From positions 22,891,584 to 22,955,583 of the forward strand of contig JAJEKV010000005.1 of assembly GCA_021234155.1 (NCBI GenBank): DNA of 64,000 bases, in the 5' to 3' direction. Both the position numbers and the translations under genes were made by a program. The DNA is from Isoetes taiwanensis (Eukaryota; Streptophyta; Lycopodiopsida; Isoetales; Isoetaceae). The notes beneath the pieces are model-generated. The model was not told where the DNA came from. It did not search any database and was given only the letters and a program-made list of their open reading frames with translations. This document shows, piece by piece, positions 32,935 to 45,336 of this stretch. Each line of letters opens with the position of its first letter. Within the stretch, counting starts at the first letter, position 1.

Positions 32935-34636
32935 AGGGGCAACCCAAAAAAGAAATTTTCAAAAAGACCTAGTTATGACCTTCGAATTCCATTTCTTGAG
33001 AATTGTGCCATATTTGAAAAAATAAAACAAAATTCCTATCTACCTTCCTCCCCCCGGGCCGCCCCCCTAGTCACCAATTCCCTCCAATCACCCCTTGCCA
33101 TGTGCTACCTCTGGGCATGTGGGGTGGCAACGGGCCAGCACTCACGTGGAAATAGCATGCAATTTATAAATCCACATGGGCCATTCCTTATATTACTGGG
33201 TCTTCCAAATCAAACTCGTCCAGTGGGAAATTTTGAGGATTTTCAAGAACTCTAAATCTGGGTCGGGCCAAAATCCAGCTTTTTGGGTCGATTCGGCCGA
33301 CTAATCATGTTTCTAAGATCCTGATTTAACCTAATCCATGCCAAGACACCTGAGGATTTGCTAAAAGACAGAGAAAAGGGCGGATTTGCCAAGAAACAAC
33401 CAGAATCAGGGGGTTTTAAAAAGGGGATTTTGTATCAAAGAATTTTTCGATGCCTTTGAGCGATTATATTGACTTGCATACTTGTGTTAAGCTGCCAGAT
33501 CAATCATATACTGCTTGAATGTGCCTTCCTTGCCTCAAAAAATGAATTTATGAGGCAAAATTGTTGAAAAAACTTATTTTATTCGTACTTGACCTTGTGC
33601 CCAAGACATGAGAGCTTGGGATTGATTAGAATTCTGCTGTATGATGTCCTGATTCTATGAAATCCATACCTTGGTAAGAGTGGTGCAATTTTTATATGCT
33701 AAGGATAACTAAAAAAGGAGAAAATTTGGCTAAAGGCAAAAGCTTAAGGTAAGGAAGCTCTGTACCTCTTCTATAAGCTTAAGTGAGTATATTTGCATCA
33801 TTAGGCATTGTAGCATTACATAAAAACAAGAAAAAACAAGCATTGATCTGATTTGCATGTGTTTTCACTAATTTAGTTAAGATAGAGTTGGATTTGCAAA
33901 CAATGGACATTCCAGGTTTGTACACACGTGCTGCATATAGAAAATACATCTTTCTACATAACACATTCTGAGAATACTCAAAAAGAGGTAAAGATTCAAA
34001 AAATTTAGAAGATCAAAGTCTATGACAGTTTTTCTATGAAAAAAGCATTCCTTTGGGGTAAAACAACACTTTTTGCACAAAAGCTCTAGATGCACTTCAC
34101 ATGCAGATTTGTTAGAAAGCATAAGAGGTATCATCAAAACAAAAAAGGATTACCATTTGCTCATTCCGCAAAAATTTCCTTGCTAGTTCTTGCATCATAA
34201 CAGTCTTTTTGTACCTGACCATATGTGCATAATTTTTAGTCAAAAAAGTTGATGCACTTTGCTTGTCAGAAGTGGAAAAAGTTGTGTATCTTTTTATCTG
34301 CAAATTTTAGTCTTGCTGCCAGGAGTACTGACCAAGTTTTGACTTGGTCAGGATTGCAAATTTGAGGGTGTTCTGCATAATATCTTGTATCAGACTTTTG
34401 AACATAGATTCTTTGCATGTCAAAGCATCTTTTTGAATTTAATTACATTGAAACTCGAGTCGGATAGAAAATGGCATAAGTTTTGTTGAGGTCTTTTCTT
34501 TCTTGATTTGGGAAAGCACTTCTTACTCAAAGTTTGAGCTTTTTCTTTGCACTCTTTTTGCTCAGAGTGGTTGTCTGAAACAACCTTGAGGTTCTAAACC
34601 ATTGAGGTTGAATGTTTGACAGGAATACATTCAACA
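32935..34636 (+). mobile_element. LTR of element E, right part
   Basis: It follows the solo LTR in the same order: TGGGCATGTGGGGTGGCAAC, then CTTGTGCCCAAGAC, then GTTCTAAACCATTGAGGTTG. It ends ATTCAACA at 34636, equivalent to the CTTCAACA end of the solo LTR. The flanking CATGG would be the right target duplication; the left copy cannot be checked because the 5' LTR is missing. Confidence 0.75.
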
Positions 34637-36582
34637 CATGGTCATTAACCTACATAAAATTTAACGCCTCTTTTTGGTATAAGTTCGACCTGAATCTTTA
34701 AGAATCATACTTCCATCTACAAATTCAAGAATTGTAGCATAGTGTATTATCTTGGTTTAATTTGCTTCCAAGAAAACCTTTGTAGAATATGCGTTCAGGA
34801 TCATAAGCAATAAGTTTTGCCTTGGTTACACAGAAGAAGCCATATCGCGCATTTCTGGCCAAATACAACATTAAGCGCCACAACGACTATGCCCCGATTT
34901 AAATTGGAAAGGGCAAGTTAAAGCAACGGTTGAAGCAGTGCAGCTCATGATATTCTCGAGCTTTTTGCTTGTTCGATCTATAGCATTGCAGAGCATAAAA
35001 GGCATTTCAAATTTAAAATGGCACAAAAGGTTATTCAAAGCCCACACGCTTAAAGCTTCACGTTTCTCAAGGATCTCCCTCCAGAAGCTCTGAAACTTGC
35101 CCGTCTAACATGATTACTCTTAAAACAAAAGTCGAATCTGAAGAAACTTCATCCTACGCCGAGTCTAGTTGGTGGGAAATGGAAAATAGAGAAAGGTCAT
35201 CAGAACAAGAAAGAAAGATTGCATGGAAAGCACCAACCCAAATTTAAGGAAAGGATGTATGAAGATAGATAGATAGATAGATAGGTAGGTAGGTAGGTAG
35301 GTAGGTAGGTAGGTAGGTAGATAGATAGATGGTGTCCACCGGAAGCTGTAGCTTATGGAAATAATTTGCAATACATTCAGATGGTTCTTGCCCCCCTTAC
35401 TACCCCCCTTACAGTAAATAATTGAAGTGGGTCCTTCCTCTACTAAATTTATGACGATGCATGACCACTTTTACGAGGCGCTGAACCCGTGACTTTGGGA
35501 GGGAAGAAGGAGCTGGTGTTGCAAATGCACATTGATTTCCAACCTCCAACTATTCCTATTCCCCTTACGATTAGTCAGAAGAAGCTGGATACAAGAAAAA
35601 TCTCAATCATGGCCATTCGACGAGGAAGGGTGAAAATAGAGCTACCCCGGTTTTGGTGATTCCGTCGCGGTAACAACCTTCCTACATAATCACCAGCCCT
35701 TCACCAACAGATTCCGCTTCAAACACCCCGTTTCTGGTTACCTGCCATGGTACCTGACATGGCAGGTACCTTCTGAAAAATATAGTCTGAAATATCCTGC
35801 TTGGTGGATATCCTGTCTATACACGTCTCTTCTTCTTAGCTATGGCATCTTGTTTCTACTCTGGCGAGGGCAAGACTCTAAGCTCCTTCTGCAAGGGCTT
35901 CGACAGTGGCGATGGTGCTCAAATCGACATATTCTATAACAGACATCTAGGAGCTCCCACTAGAGCTCCTTTTTGATCGATTTTGAGATGCTATTGGGAG
36001 GTTTTTTCTAGTAGATCCAAGGTCCCTTTCCGGATCTGTGCATTTACTCTTTGTGGGTTGATCTAGGCTCTATTTTTAGTCTATTAAGTCTCTTAGATCT
36101 TTGTGGATGTGTTAGCCATGATTTGAATTGATAACTCCTTTGGCTTGGTCTGCATTCGTGATTCAGCTTGCTTAGTTAATGCTCTGTTCTTGCTCTCTTA
36201 ATGCTCTGTTCAAGGATAACTCTGGAAACAGAGCCGTTAATATTCTAACGAGTTTGAGTTTCGATTTATTCAGGATCAGGAAGCACAAAGAGATTTATTC
36301 AGGATCAGGAAGCATCGGCGTCTGGAATAAAGCCCTTAAGGCTATCCGACCGGCCATGACCTTTCAGATCCATGGCAAAGGCTGCGTTTCATCACAAAAG
36401 CACAGCATTTCTAGAAAAACATAGCATTTTCTCGCTTTTTTCCTCTGATTGCAGCTATGATGATGGGCTCTGGTGAGGACGATCTGGCCTGGTGGTTCGA
36501 ATCCTCCAGCCCAGAAGAGAACATGCTTCGTTGCTTATTGCTGGAAGAGGGTTCAGGCAGAGCTTGTTTTTTTGCACCATTG
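34637..36582. other. Non-coding DNA left of element F
   Basis: No supported gene. It contains a GATA/GGTA microsatellite (35263-35331), a copy of the GATTCCGTCGCGG repeat (35612-35690), a hairpin TACCTGCCATG/CATGGCAGGTA (35739-35749, 35758-35768), and a 23-bp direct repeat starting GATTTATTCAGGATCAGGAA (36262 and 36292). A T-arm-like GGTGGTTCGAATCCTCC near 36492 may be a fragment of a tRNA-derived SINE. Confidence 0.55.
35263..35331. repeat. Compound tetranucleotide microsatellite
   Basis: (GATA)n, then (GGTA)n, then (GATA)n over about 69 bases. Simple repeat; expected to be length-polymorphic. Confidence 0.97.
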
Positions 36583-36587
36583 GTTTC

Positions 36588-38927
36588 TGTTGCCCTGCTA
36601 TGGCAACATGGCAAGGTGCCATCAAATCTTATTCATGTTGCAGGAAAAAGGGAGATACTATGTTGAAGAACCAAGTGAAGAACCAAGTGAAGACATTGAA
36701 CTGGAATCAAGGTCACACATTGAGAGGATCTAAGCATCTAGAAGTTTGGAAGACCTCTATGAAGTTTGCAAGCTATGAAGTGGTATCTTTTCTCCCTCAT
36801 GTTGTCATTTCTATTCCACTCCCTCACATCTACCTCATCTCCCACATACCATCACCCTATACCATTATGCAGCTCACACATAGCCTTTTGTTCCATAGTT
36901 GACCTACCACTACCCAAGGCACATTTTCAAAGTTGTTACACCAAAAAGATTGCCTAAGCATCAAGTTTTATATCATCTTTTTCATCATACCACCCCATTA
37001 TCACACACTCCACACCAAGTGGCTAAAGCCAAAAAGCATTTTATACTAGCCAAAGTACAAAAAAAAAAGGGAAAAGAAAAGCTAAACACGAGTTTGCCTA
37101 GTCACCACCTCCAAGTGACATGGCATGATGACTAGATACACATGTCATTACTTACAAAGCCACTTTGGTCCACCCATCATTTGCCACCTCCATATGTCAT
37201 TCACCAAGTTGCCAGCTAAGCAACAAGTGTCCACATCATCACATTACTCCATACCATTACATCACTCAACATCATTACATCATTCCACATCATCACATCA
37301 CCTTGCATTATCAAAAGATGACTAAGCAAATTTTGACCAAACCCAAAAGCTTGGTCAACCATAAGATTGAAATACTTGGTAAATGTGCCTATTAGCCTTG
37401 TTCTTTCTCCTTGCCACCTCATCAAGTCCCATGCCTAATGCCTACTCACTCCATCCATTTTTTCCTACAAAATCAAAGTATTGCATTTGAAAGTTTGATG
37501 ATATCATCTAGTAGCCCTCATGAAAACATGCCACGGCACAAAAAAATTTGGAAAAAGAGTGTGAATTGATCTTCTAAATGGCTTCCTTGGGAAGCGTGCT
37601 TCATTCAAAATGGCAAAACCTACCTACATCTACCCCCATCTATCTACCCTCTCATCCTCTCTGCCAAAGTGGCGTCCCCCTGGCATGCCAAGTCGAAACC
37701 ACGAGCCCCGAGCTTGGCGTGGGAGGAGACCCACGTAATCAAGAGAGGGAAAATAGTTCTCTATTTATACCTTGGCCCATTTTTTGATTCACACTTTTGT
37801 GGGATAATTGCTCTCAAAAAAACTCAGAACCCTAAAATTTAACTTGCCAAGAACTTGTTTTTCTTGATCGGGCCCGAGCAATCATTACATTGGCTAATCA
37901 TTTACGTCTGTTACACCCAAAAAATGTCTAAACCAACCAAAAACATGGCCAAGATCCCAGGTTGCCAAGATCCGGCGGGAAGCGAGTTTTTAAAGGGGAT
38001 TCATTCGATAGAAATTTGTGGGCTTTTGCTTGCGATTCAAAGGCGAAGTACACGAAGAGTGAAGTCGGAATTAATCTTTGAGAGTTCCTCACGCCTCAAA
38101 AATCTGTCACGAGGCATATTATGATCAATTTGTATCGAAAAATTCATGATTTGTGTGTTTTATAGATGTCACGTTGATTGATCGTCTTGATCATTAACCA
38201 CGATGTCAAATGTGATGGCTTTGATTCGGTTTAATGAAAATCGACCTTGGGATATATTATTTGGTGCATTTTGCATTTGAATTAATTCAAGAAATAAAAA
38301 AGGGCCACATCTACGTATCGGTTGCATATAAAGCTCTAGTTGCATTAAGTCAATCATTTAGGAAAGAAAAGATCAAAAAGGGAGGTGAAAGATCAATCTC
38401 GATGTTTTAAAAATCATCACGTTTTATTATGAATATTAGATGCTCGGACACGCTTTTCAAATGACAAACTGAATTTTTTTGACCTTGAAAATAGCATGCT
38501 CTTATTGTGCGGGTCTCATGTTCCTTTGTCGAATTTAGTTGGGTCAAAAATTCATCATCGTTTTCATTTGGCAAAATTTAGTGCCTTTATCCGGTCCATT
38601 GACCAATTTAAACTTAGTCAAGAATCAATATTTCTCATCAACCTTGGAATTCTTTGCATAGGCCTTCTACAACACTTTTTCAGATATCATGGTAGCATGC
38701 TATGCTTGTTTGGGTTCAAAATGTGAGAAGGCATTGATTTACGTAATGCTGTTAGAATAAGACTACCTTTTAAACTTTAGGGAAACTAGTGAAATTTTGT
38801 TTTACGGAAGTTTAAGCCGCGGATATTCCGGCCGCAGTGATCACCTCAAGTGATCACGGAGGTCCTAGACCAAGATTATTGCTTCTTTGACACTGGGTTG
38901 GTGGCTTAGCCGGGTTTGCCATCAACA
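36588..38927 (+). repeat. 5' LTR of element F
   Basis: It starts TGTTGCC with a terminal stem-loop (arms TGTTGCC/GGCAACA, 7-nt loop) and ends GCCATCAACA. Similar base for base to 45337-47665 over long stretches, but with clustered differences (see findings). A candidate primer site, TGGAGGTCCTCAGAG, begins at 38931; I could not match it to a particular tRNA. Confidence 0.95.
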
Positions 38928-39079
38928 TTTTGGAGGTCCTCAGAGATTTCCACACAGTTTTGAAGAACTCATGGCTCCTAGAAGAAATGAACAGCAAGAA
39001 GCTCGGAACCATTGGAACCATAAAGAATTACACATTGCAAGCTGTAGTACAATAAATTGTGCAATCCACGGTATTTTGA

Positions 39080-40131
39080 GCTAAGTTTGCCCATTACTCC
39101 ACCCATATTTGAGCCGACTATGAATGCTAACCATTTTAAAGTATTTGATGAATATTATAGAGATTATGGGCTTGTAAAAGGGCTGTAGATTTTTTACGAG
39201 TTTAAGAGATGCATGAAATCGATGAGGCATATGCTTGGTGTGAGCATGTGACCTCGATTATGAACAGCGATACATCACGAGTCTTGTGCAGCAATTTTTT
39301 GGCTAGGTTTGGCAAACTTTACGCCCCTCAAGAGTTAGCAAATGAGCTCTGGACTTTTTGCATAAGGGCGGTGAAAGTATCAACCACTATGTGGAAAGGT
39401 TTAGTGCATACACGAGAAAATGCCAAAAGAGTCGGTACCTACTCCCACACTCTATTTCGTGGCTACTTTCATTAAGGGACTGTCACCAAGGCCTAAGGTG
39501 CCGAGAAAGATGCTAAAAATTCAAAATCGGGGAAGGTTTTGATACCATACACAAAGCTTTTGAAAAGGCAACTAAAATCTCTAATGACATGTCTTTTTTT
39601 TACGATAACCATGTAAACCATTGTCTTGACCCTTTCTATCCAGATTATGGCGGGAGTATGAGCATGTGCACATGTATGCGATTACAAAAAAAAAGAAGAA
39701 AAATCAAAGATGAAGAAGCCACACCTAAAATCAATGAGTCCAAGGTGAGATGGCCAAAATGTAAAGAGACCATTGCGAGCCCGACCAAACAACTTTTGGA
39801 ATTGAAGAGCGACAAAAAAACTTATCCTCCTTGTGCACATTGTTTCAAAGATACTCATCCTTCCGATATTTGCTATTCTGGGGCATGCTTAAAATGTGGA
39901 AAGAAAGGTCATTTTGGAAAAATCTGCCACATGTGCAATTTACGCAAGGAGATAGGTCATCTTGAAGACAAATGTTTTGTTAAAGAATACTTTGACAAAC
40001 AAGACAAAGGCAAGAAATTGGAAGGAACATCTGCCATTAGGTTTGTGGAGGAATATGAGGAGCAAGAAGAGATCATGGTGGTACAAACAAGAAAAATGTT
40101 GGAAAATGGAACACTGCGGATAAAGGTATGA
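39080..40131 (+). pseudogene. Element F gag remnant with three zinc knuckles
   Basis: A frameshifted capsid region (39209-39580) contains a Retrotrans_gag-like INHYVERFSAYTRKCQKS when read in the neighbouring frame. It is followed by an open frame 39589-40131 with a basic stretch and three knuckles: CAHCFKDTHPSDIC, CLKCGKKGHFGKIC and CHMCNLRKEIGHLEDKC. The first two have the normal C-x2-C-x4-H-x4-C spacing; the third has seven residues before the His, probably from small indels. Gag would package the element RNA. Several stops upstream make it non-functional. Confidence 0.85.
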
Positions 40132-40306
40132 GCAAGAACATTCCTATCAACAAAAGAAGTTCAGGTTATAGCTCCACCACCTTTTGAGAAGTTTAATAAA
40201 AAGGACAAAGAGTTAGATGAGCTAGATATGATCCTAAAAAGTTCTAAAAGTAAGCATAGATCTCCTCACGCTTCTCGAGAATTGCACCTAGCTATAGAGA
40301 AAAATA

Positions 40307-40767
40307 TTGAAGTCTAATAATGTTGAACAAATTTCATTTCTTGATGTGCATGAGGCGAGAGAAGGTTGTATTGACTCAAGAAGAAAAGGATCCGGTGCCT
40401 TCACTTGCTCGGCTAGTTTAGGTAACTTGCATTTATCTAGGGTCTTGCTAGATGGAGGCTCCCCACTAAATGTCATGCCTCGGCATGTAATGAAGAAATG
40501 TGGTCTTCTTTGTCACTCAACCATCACTGTCATATTGAGGTCATTCTCAATGCTAAAATAAAACCTATAGGACTAGTGACAAAGGTGCCAATAGAAATTG
40601 AAGGTATAATTGTTGAGGCAAGTTTCATAGTTGTGGCTTTTGAAGATAATTGTGATGTGGTGACATATATGATTTGTTGTTGGGAAGGAGATGGTTGTCC
40701 CTTTGTAGATGCTAGACACATGCGGTCCAAAGGCGATGCACTATTTCAAATGGAGCAAGAGCTGTAA
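40307..40767 (+). pseudogene. Element F aspartic protease remnant
   Basis: The frame 40307-40561 contains LLDGGSPLNVMPRHVM, the retropepsin active-site D-G-G-S with the usual hydrophobic context, preceded by GNLHLSRV. A shift to the frame at 40498-40767 continues with VPIEIEGIIVEASFIVVAF, typical of the second half of the domain. The break is at about 40500-40560. Confidence 0.8.
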
Positions 40768-40929
40768 CTCTATAAAACAAAACAATTGATGCTAATCATA
40801 CAACTTTATAGAACAAGACATGTTGATTGAAGATGAGCAGGTGTGTTAAAAATGCACTGTCTCTGTATGCAAACCAATAGAAATCATACCTACTGTTTAG
40901 GTGACCTTGGCATGGAAGCAAAACTCAAT

Positions 40930-41490
40930 AAAGGTGTGTTGTGGTTTTGATGGTGGAATTTCAATCAAATTGAATATAAGCGTCTTACTGTATTTTGTAT
41001 GTCGAGAGATTACGCCAATAAACTCTTATCAAAGTTGGTAGAGTACATGAAGGAATCACTTCAAATATGGCTGAATATAAGGCACTTATAGCTGGCTTAG
41101 AAGAGTCTTTGGCTTTAGGTTTGACTAATATATCTATCTTTGGTGACTCTCAAGCGATATGCTGGGGCAGTGGCGGGGAGTATCGGACCAAAAACCAAGA
41201 CATGTCGAGAACTCAAAGAAAGGGCATTGCAATTGCTAAGCAAGTTCAAGGCTTGGGAGATCAAACATATACCTAGGGAGGAGAATTGTGAGGCAGATGC
41301 ACTTTGCAGAACCGTGCTCCTTGACTATTTGGATGAGGGAGCTATAAATGAAGATGAATTGAACAAGGAAGATGCAACACAACTATATCCTATTCTGGTG
41401 ATAGATGCACAGCAAGAGAAAGAGGTAAAAAGAGTTAACTATCAACAAAATGGACAGGTAAGAACACTTTTCCTTGGGGATCTTTTTTGA
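40930..41490 (+). pseudogene. Element F RNase H-like domain located before RT
   Basis: FDGG near 40948, then AEYKALIAGLEESLALGL, FGDSQAI and, after a frameshift near 41150, HIPREENCEADALCR. These carry the four acidic positions of a type I RNase H of the second (archaeal-like, aRNH) sort known from plant Tat elements. It lies between protease and RT, not after the RT-linked RNase H. The linker QNGQVRTLFLGDLF then leads to RT. Frameshifts make this copy inactive. Confidence 0.8.
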
Positions 41491-41499
41491 TAGCAAAGA

Positions 41500-42720
41500 T
41501 GAGCCCTCCTTAAAATTTTTCTTTGAGAGTTGGAAAGATGTATTTGCACGGGATTATCTGAAATTAGTGGGAGTGAGGACTGACATCACGTGAATTTGAA
41601 ATAAAGATAAAAGAAGATGCTAAACACAGTAATGCAAAAACTTCGGAAGAATAAATGCATCACTTTGCTTACCACGATCGAGAGAGAATTATTGAAGATG
41701 AAAGAAAAGCTGAGGTCATTAAAGAGATAACAAATCTGTTGGTACTGTCTTGCATTGTTCGATGAAAAGAAAAATAAAAGCATTAGGATTTGTATAGATT
41801 ACAGGGGATCTAAACAAGGCCACTATTAAAGATTGTTATCCATTACCATTTCTAGAAGAAGTGTTACATGCAAGCTGCGAGGCAAGGAAATATACTCTTT
41901 TTAGATGGATTTTCAGGTTTCAATCAAATCAAGATAAAAGAAAGGCGGATCAAGCTAAGACCTCTTTCATAACCCCTTGGGGTACTTTTGCCATGATGAA
42001 AATGCCTTTTGGCTTGATGAATGCATCTGCTACCTTTCAAAAGAGCAATGGATAAAATATTTCAAAAGCATGCCAATGTCAAATTTTAGAGTTTTCTTGG
42101 ATGATTTGTGCCTAGGATCTTCTCTAACTAAACATATGGAATTCTTGACAATGACAATGGAATTGTCTTGAGGAAGGGTGGAGTGTGTCTAAATCCAAAG
42201 AAGTGTGTATTTTTACGTTCTAAAGGTGAAGCTGCTAGGTCATGAGGTATCTACTCGAGGGAATTAAAAAGTGTCTGAAGGAAAAATGGAAGCCTTGAAG
42301 AAATTAGCTCCACCTAAAACCTTAAAAAGTGAAGAAGAGTTTCATGGGCTTGACAAGTTTTTTGAGAATGTATGTGCCTAACTTTTCACACATCATAAGT
42401 CCTTTGGCGGCTCGACGACACGTGTTGGCAAGTATAATAAGAATGAGAGCAAATCTATTGCAATAGAATGGACGGATGAATGTCAAGGCGCATTTGACAC
42501 ATTGATAACTTCCATATGCCAATCGAGAGATTAAAACCACCAGACCTTGCTCAACCATTCCGGGGCATATATCGGTGTCACTAGCAAAGGCATAGGCATA
42601 GCACTCATGCGAAGCATGGGATAATATCTTTTACCCGACAAAATTTGGTGCGATGTTGAGAACATATACCTAGAATGGAAAAAAGTGCAGCTGGAATAAT
42701 GTTTTTCCTACAAAGGCTTG
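41500..42720 (+). pseudogene. Element F reverse transcriptase and RNase H remnant
   Basis: Pieces in shifting frames: a WKDV(F)ARDY-type start, an ATIKD-YPLPF-like segment near 41820, FITPWGTFAMMKMPFGLMNA (41960-42020), the catalytic box VFLDDLCLG (near 42090), and after it an RNase H start resembling NHSGAYIGVTSKGIGIALM (near 42550). At least five frame breaks. The RT box is F-x-DD, as in element C. Confidence 0.85.
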
Positions 42721-43359
42721 GTCATATAATTCAGACACAATGAGGTAAAAGTAATGATGCATCAAAATCCTATTCCCATCTTTGTTCGAGAAAACTTCGA
42801 GTAAGGCTAAATTATGTAGATGGGCTTGCAAGATCTGAGGATTACAATTTAAATGTTAGGATTTGTCAAAACAATTAAAAGTCCTAGTGATTATTTGACC
42901 AATAAGGTGTTTGAGTTTGAAGATTTTAATGGTTTAAGCTTGATGAAGTGTGTGAGATTGCTACTAACCTTGTCTTTGTCTAGCAAGATGCAAGAAGATT
43001 GGCGGGGATGAAATCATCAAGTTTCTCAAACATGAGGAGGTGCGAGAAAACTTTACAAGCGGCCCATTGAGGAGATTCAAAGAAAAAGCAAAAACATCTG
43101 GGATGATTGGAGAGGTATTATGTAAGATTGATCAATATGGTGTCTTTCGAGGTGTGTTGGCGGGGACGAAAGGCTGAGTTGATCTTTGGAGGCTTGTCAT
43201 GAAGGAATTTGTGGAGGCCACTATCACGGTGACACAAGCTGCAAAAGAAAATACTCAGAATGCGGATATTATTGGCCTAGCTTGTTTAAAGATTGTTATG
43301 AGACCATCGGGGAGATGCCATAAATGCGGATACATGGAAGAAGAATTCTTCACTTTCTT

Positions 43360-43960
43360 TGCTTTTTGACTAGCATCCGTCTCGAGGTCCATTCCGGACT
43401 TGGGGACTAGACTTCATAGGACCTATAAATCCAAATTCTCCCTCTCGGCATGAATACATACTAGTGGCAACAGATTTCTTCACCAAGTGGGGCGGAGGTC
43501 ATCCCATTGAGACAAGCAAATGCTCTAACAAGCTGCTAGGTTCCTTCATGAAAACATATGCACTAGGTTTGGCATTCCTCACGAAAATAGTTTACGACGG
43601 AGGCACTTTCGGTTCATGAATGATGTAATCAGCAACTGCTAAAGACCTTGAAGGTAAAACATGTGAAAAGCTCGACATACTACCCTCAAGGCAATGGCGG
43701 GCTGAATCCACCAACAAGGTACTAAAAGCTATTCTCAAAGAAAACAATAGAGGTGCATAAAAAGATTGGCACCTTAAATTACATGATGCACTTTGGGCGT
43801 ATAGAACTACAATTAAAAGTGCAACTAATCATACACCTTTTGCTCTTGTCTATGGTGTTGAGGTTGTTGTTCGATTGGAATTGGAGTTGCCCTCATTAAG
43901 GTTAGCTCTAAAGATTCAAATCTGCGATGGAGGAAGCATCTGAGAGAAAAGGTTTGATAG
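43360..43960 (+). pseudogene. Element F integrase remnant
   Basis: TWGLDFIGPINPN and EYILVATDFFTKW (first Asp), then a broken VYDGGTF region (second Asp), YYPQGNG with AESTNKVLKAILKEN (Glu), then LHDALWAYRTTIKSATNHTP and ALVYGVE. Frames change several times. This is the DDE catalytic core of a Ty3 integrase in recognisable but dead form. Confidence 0.85.
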
Positions 43961-44416
43961 GTTGCTCCATCTAGAAGAAGAGGTTTGAAGCAAAGAATGC
44001 CATCTTGCTTAAGAAAGCAAAGGATGCGGCAAGACATTCAAGGCCATTCACAAATTGCAAGGAAGTTTCAAAGAGGAGAGCTAGTCCTCAAGTGGGACAA
44101 GGCAAGGGAAAACCACAGTGGGTAAATTTGTTTGCTTATGGGAAGGATACAACAAAATCGTGGGACAAGCGGTATAAATTCTTACTTCCTAGAAGATATC
44201 ACAACAGGTCAATTGACTCATGAACCCTATAAACATATTACATCTGAAAAGGTATTGGCAACAACATATTTGTATGAGTTTGTTTGAATAGAATAGTCAT
44301 TGGATAGTTAGCCATTTGAATTATTAGAGACACTAGCTTTAAAATTAATAGGCATATTCCTTAAAGATGTGGATGCTTGTGCTCTTTTGGTGTTATTTTG
44401 AAATTGCTTTCATAAA

Positions 44417-44417
<1 letters not shown>

Positions 44418-44462
<45 letters not shown>

Positions 44463-44463
44463 A
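44418..44463. repeat. Poly(A) tract of about 45 bases
   Basis: Nearly pure A with one T at the start and one G. It lies between the integrase remnant and the 3' LTR of F. Could mark a small retroposition or be simple slippage; no target duplication seen. Confidence 0.95.
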
Positions 44464-44890
44464 TAGGTTTAACTTTGATATCTTGTGTGCATTATGATGT
44501 TTGCGAGGTTGAGTTCCGTCATGAAAGCATAGGAGGAGTTGTTTTCTAACATATGTAGAACTTGTCATAGCGAGGTTCATCGATCTGAATAAATCTCCAC
44601 ACGAGCAAGCGGTTGCCCTCAATTCATATCAGCCCGAGAATTCTTCAACGATCACGGGATCCCAAACGACTAAACATTACCACAATTAGGCGGGGAGAGC
44701 GTGGTACTAACATCATATTTTTTCCACACTGCGGGTTCACGATACATTCCATTCATTTTCATCAGCCTCTGTTCCCATTCTCATCTAGCCCTTGTTTCCC
44801 AAGTCATCTTCAAAAAAGAGAAAACACAACCTGCTACCTTCCATAGCCTTCCATAGAGGTGGCTTAAGTTTCAAAAAGTTCCAAAATCAA

Positions 44891-45064
44891 GTTTCTGTTC
44901 CTGCTCCATACATCTTTCAAGTGAAGTCAAGCAAGTCAAGTCAAGTCAGTTTATGGTCCTGCTCCATACATCTTTCAAATGAAGTCAAGCAAGTCAAGTC
45001 AAGTCAGTTTCTGTTCCTGCTCCATACATCTCTCAAATGAAGTCAAGCAAGTCAAGTCAAGCCA
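44891..45064. repeat. 58-bp minisatellite, three copies
   Basis: Units begin GTTTCTGTTCCTGCTCCATA (44891, 44949, 45007), each ending in a run of AAGTC words. It lies in the 3' untranslated interior of element F, just before the 3' LTR. Confidence 0.9.
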
Positions 45065-45336
45065 CTAGTCAAGTCACTCTCAAGACAAGTCACTATTCCA
45101 ACTCCAAGACATTTCACTCAAGCATTATTTACATCACTATATCCATCTGCACAGATTTTCTCCAACACCATTTCCATTTTTTCTTTCTTACATCACCTTT
45201 GCTGCCCATATTTTCAAGTTTTTTCCATTCTCTTGCACTATCATCATCACGCTTTTGTCACATTCCATTCTTTGCTTTTTTTTTTGCACTCACAAGGCTG
45301 AGGGGACCAGCCATTCCTTTTCCTTGTTTAGCATGA

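Noticed and set aside
36179-36424. LNALFKDNSGN resembling the TPR exon NALFKAGNF
   Set aside because: Only the short NALFK string agrees; the rest does not continue as a TPR.
38928-38950. Assignment of the F primer site to a named tRNA
   Set aside because: TGGAGGTCCTCAGAG does not fit the plant tRNA 3' ends I can recall; left unassigned.
44418-44463. Poly(A) tract as a gene 3' end or retrotransposon tail
   Set aside because: No upstream unit with target duplications; lies inside element F and may be slippage.
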